This document shows positions 61,195 through 64,000 of a stretch of DNA of 64,000 nt, piece after piece. The notes under the pieces were generated by a model. The model ran no database searches and was not told the DNA's origin. It worked only from the letters and a program-made list of their open reading frames with translations. The translations under genes were made by a program, and so were the position numbers. This DNA comes from Melastoma dodecandrum (lineage: Eukaryota > Streptophyta > Magnoliopsida > Myrtales > Melastomataceae): assembly GCA_029817715.1 (NCBI GenBank), contig JARUPY010000085.1, forward strand, positions 4,836,001 to 4,900,000, written 5' to 3'. How positions within the stretch are numbered: the stretch's first letter is position 1; each line of letters begins with the position of its first letter.

Positions 61195-61725
61195 ATAGTT
61201 CAATACCACAACCCGAATAGTTCAGCAATTTGCCCTTGTTCTTCAAATCAACCATGTAGTACACCTACGTCATAAGAGAAGAAACAAAAAACACTTAGAA
61301 CTGTCAAGAAACACATGTTTAACTTAGAATAGGATTATAAATCAAAATGATTCAACTTATCCCCATTTGATTATTATCCTTGCATTACTTGCTCGGACCC
61401 ATCACAGCACACAAACACCTACAACCAAAGATTCACCTTACTATCAATTCCACGAAATGACGTAGCATATGGAATGCAAATCATCATCCTCGTGGGTATG
61501 ATTGTAGACACCATCCAAAATTACCTACAAAAGTGACACGTACATAAACTAAGCCTATCTAAGACCCGGAGGAGAACAGTGAGACGAATGTAGAGCAGCG
61601 GGAAACCAATAACTCAGAAGGAAGAGCGGCACTCACTTCTATTCGAGCATCATGTAAAGCTTTGACCATTTCCTTAAACTCTCGATAGTAGTGAATGGAG
61701 ATTCAGTAACAGAGTAATTATTCGT
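61195..61725 (-). pseudogene. ISA3: ISA3-type isoamylase (starch debranching enzyme) fragment
   Basis: Three exon pieces in order on the minus strand. About 61720-61637 reads YREFKEMVKALHDARIE and ends in a GTGAGT donor. 61524-61437 reads VILDGVYNHTHEDDD, then, after a frame change, PYATSFRGIDSKV. 61264-61198 reads VYYMVDLKNKGKLLNYSGCG. These match consecutive exons of chloroplast isoamylase 3 (VILDVVYNHT is the first conserved GH13 region). Downstream catalytic regions (the DGFRFDLA nucleophile segment) are missing, and the frame is broken inside the second exon, so it is non-functional. Confidence 0.8.
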
Positions 61726-62217
61726 AGCACATCACGACACCGAGGCTGCTTTCTGAACATGGGTAGACGATCAGCGGGACCTTAGAGTGATTCACAGATG
61801 TCGCCACCTTCAATCCTGGAAATGACTATTGTTTCACAGATGTTAACAATGCTTGTTCTCCCCGCTCGTATGCTTTAAGCAGAGGGGGATGCTTCAACTT
61901 TGCCATGTCAGATCACGGCTCAAGGTTAAAATCCAAGGGGAGCATACCTAGGAGGCAGCCGGGCAAATACGTCCTACCAATTACGTTTATAATCATCCAC
62001 TATCGAGATGCCCAAGAGGGAAGCAACAAGAAAAGATGGGATTATATTTTAGAGGCTCATAATTAAAGGCAATTTACGGGCTAGGGCCATGACGTCACCA
62101 TTGTAGCTCATCGTATGTATTCAATGTCGCCTTATCCATATCTAACGATTATGGGTATTAACCAATAAAAGGTGATCAATCATGCTCTCTAAAGTGTAAG
62201 AGGGAGATTATCCATTC

Positions 62218-62428
62218 TTATGAAATTCTACAGGCATGCATGCATTTTGAATCTTACATTTTCAGGAATAGAGTTGAGGCTTAAAGAAAACGGACAACGC
62301 ATTCATTTTTTATGAAATTCCACAGGCATGTGTGTTTTTTGGAATCTTACGTTTCCAGGAATAGAGTTGAGGCTTAAAGAAAACGAACAAGGCATCATTG
62401 TCCAACCATTTTTATGAAATTCCACGGG
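62218..62428 (+). repeat. Tandem repeat, two ~92-100-bp units plus a partial third
   Basis: Units start at TTATGAAATTCYACAGGCATG at 62218, about 62309 and (17 bp only) 62411; each includes CAGGAATAGAGTTGAGGCTTAAAGAAAAC. A reverse-orientation copy lies at 60888-60986. Confidence 0.8.
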
Positions 62429-62429
62429 A

Positions 62430-63468
62430 ATCGTCCTAGGGGAGGACAAAAAATGCTTTCACGTGAGTACGGGGGAGGTTGGGGTTGTGGTACTGGAGTT
62501 TATCAGAAAAAAGGGTTTGGAGCTGCGGGGAGGAAGCAGCCACGAGGGGGTGTGGAGGTAGTAGTAGCAGTAGCATTAGTGGGAGAAGAATATTAATAAT
62601 AATACATTGGAGATATTTCATTCCCCTCTGGGGGTGGGTGGTGGGATTGATGTAATGATTAGTTGTTTCAGCAACAGATAGGACACGCCCGCAAAAAGCG
62701 ACGTACTTAATATTTGTTTGCTTTACAAGGGGGTTGGGGTTTGAATTTTCACGAACATCCTCAGATCCCCCCCTACCAAGACAAGAGTGACTATTCCTTT
62801 CGGACATAAACTTGAGTTTAAACAAGGGTTTTTAGTTAAGAGACGGTTAAGTGTCTTCACTTAAAAAAAAAGGGAGGAGGAGTTAGGGAGTGGGACTCCA
62901 CCAGAGTGGGGTTGGAGTTGTGACATGTGGATCTCAGGTTTTAGGACCACTCATTTATTTTAGTCTCGTAAGGTTTTCTTTCTTTTTCCTAAAAAGAAAA
63001 TATAAGAGATTCAAGTGTGCCTGAGATCAAAGTAAAAAAAATCATTGTTATTAATTCGATGGCAACTTAAATACTCCCCCAAAGTTGTTGTTTGAATTAT
63101 TGAGCGACTAACTAACCGAAGAAGGAAGAAAGAAACAAACTAGAAATAAAATCGAGGGCCTTTTCTGAATGCCCCATCCCATGTTCGGTCTTTTCAGTTC
63201 AACATAGTGTTTTCCAAACTTTCCCAACCCCATGACGTGATTCCATCTTTTTATTTTATTGTTACTTTTTGTTGGGTTGGCTGGGTATGCGATTGCCATG
63301 TCTCTCCTCTCTTCTTGTCTATCTATTTCCATATCGCTATGGCACATCCTGATAACCCTGATATGCACGCCAACAGCACCGTTGATACTACAGGACGAGA
63401 TTGCCGTCGCCCCTGAACTTTGAGGGCCCAAAACACAAATTGCCAACTCGAAAATATTTTCAATACAG
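62430..63468. other. Intergenic region
   Basis: Mixed composition with G-runs and A-runs. Open frames such as 62414-62596 are low-complexity Gly/Val-rich translations with no family match. I see no gene. Confidence 0.45.
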
Positions 63469-64000
63469 GTCCAGAACCTTGCCTATCCTTCCAACCAAGA
63501 AGACCCCCTCCTCGGTCATTGTCCCTGCCGGAGGGAATTGGCCTACGGCTCCGATTTCCATGACCCTACCACGGCTTGGGTCGGTCCCGACGGCGAATGG
63601 AGGCAGCTCATTGGCTCGAAGATCAATAGCACAGGGACAACGCCGGTGTACCATACATATGACCAACTTTACCTCATACGAGCTGGTGGCTCACGTGTTG
63701 CATTCGGTCGCCAGGACTGGCGTGTGGGAGTGCATTGACTTTTACCCAGTCTTGAACAACTCATCCGTTGGGCTGGAGACTTCGGTGGTTGGACCAGATG
63801 TGAAGCATGTCCTTAAGGCGAGCTTGGATGAGCTGATGATGGATTACTATGCGATCGGGACGTATGACCTTGTCAACGACACGTGGACGCCGGATGATGC
63901 ATCGATGGACGTTGGCATCGGCTTGAGGTATGTTTTGGATGGCTAGCTAGATGCATCGAAGTCGTTTTATGACCCAGTCGAGAAGGGGAGGATTCTTTGG
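63469..64000 (+). pseudogene. Acid beta-fructofuranosidase (GH32 invertase) fragment, runs off the right edge
   Basis: An exon starts after CAATACAG with [15 protein letters not shown], then [17 protein letters not shown] and [18 protein letters not shown]. This is the central GH32 region, including the RDP-type motif (here HDP) that positions the transition-state-stabilising aspartate. Near 63660 the frame shifts; the next frame gives [20 protein letters not shown] (the WECxDF acid/base motif), [20 protein letters not shown] and [12 protein letters not shown] at 63944 then interrupts it, and SKSFYDPVEKGRILW follows. Two lesions make it a pseudogene of a vacuolar or cell-wall invertase. The N-terminal exons with the NDPNG nucleophile are not found upstream. 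Confidence 0.88.

Noticed and set aside
1..64000. CRISPR arrays, bacterial operons, ribosome binding sites, rRNA
   Set aside because: The window is plant nuclear DNA with spliced genes; no spaced direct repeats of CRISPR type and no rRNA sequence were seen.

Overview
The window is nuclear DNA of a flowering plant. The evidence is GT-AG introns in most genes, plant-only families (LOB-domain factor, LRK10L receptor kinase, CYP735A cytokinin hydroxylase, plastid ribosomal protein PSRP3, TIR1/AFB auxin receptor, MTP12-type zinc carrier), plant promoter motifs (telo-box, site II) and small TIR elements. Several genes have GC-rich exons against AT-rich introns, which may point to a monocot or early-diverging angiosperm; the lineage itself cannot be fixed from this sequence. 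All annotation is by reading translations, splice sites and remembered family sequences; no database was searched.

Left and middle (1-44.6 kb) is ordinary euchromatin. In order: the 5' part of an MTP12/SLC30A5-like gene (-), a TIR element, NOC4 (-, 15 exons), a LRK10L receptor kinase (+), an ABHD17-like hydrolase (+), a decayed GGPP-synthase-like gene (+), organellar valyl-tRNA synthetase (+, 27 exons), a DUF1645 protein (-), a class II LBD repressor (+), CYP735A (-), PSRP3 (-) and a receptor-like cytoplasmic kinase of the RLCK VII type (-). For the complete multi-exon genes the exon lengths I read sum to an intact open frame, which is a strong internal check. The intergenic gaps hold microsatellites, TIR elements carrying a recurring palindrome (GTCGGCCTTTGTAAGGCCGAC), a tRNA-like Pol III sequence and a plant-mobile-domain remnant.

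Right side (48.3-64 kb) is different: a cluster of small NYN/PIN-like (putative RNase) genes mixed with fragments of unrelated conserved genes. Four NYN genes look open (50.4 kb -, 52.5 kb +, 56.3 kb +, 60.7 kb -), one is broken (49.4 kb +) and one may be a remnant (59.4 kb -). Two NYN copies sit tail-to-tail as a ~435-bp inverted repeat with a ~70-bp spacer. This is followed at once by five intact exons of the CAND1 C-terminus, and the CAND1 piece ends in a sequence shared with the 3' end of the 56.3-kb NYN gene. Broken pieces of AFB2, ISA3-type isoamylase and acid invertase surround the cluster.

The most interesting hypothesis is that the 48.3-52.1 kb unit is a rearranged NYN gene whose transcript would fold into a long hairpin and could produce small RNAs against its own family, while the other family members show different losses of the predicted catalytic aspartates.
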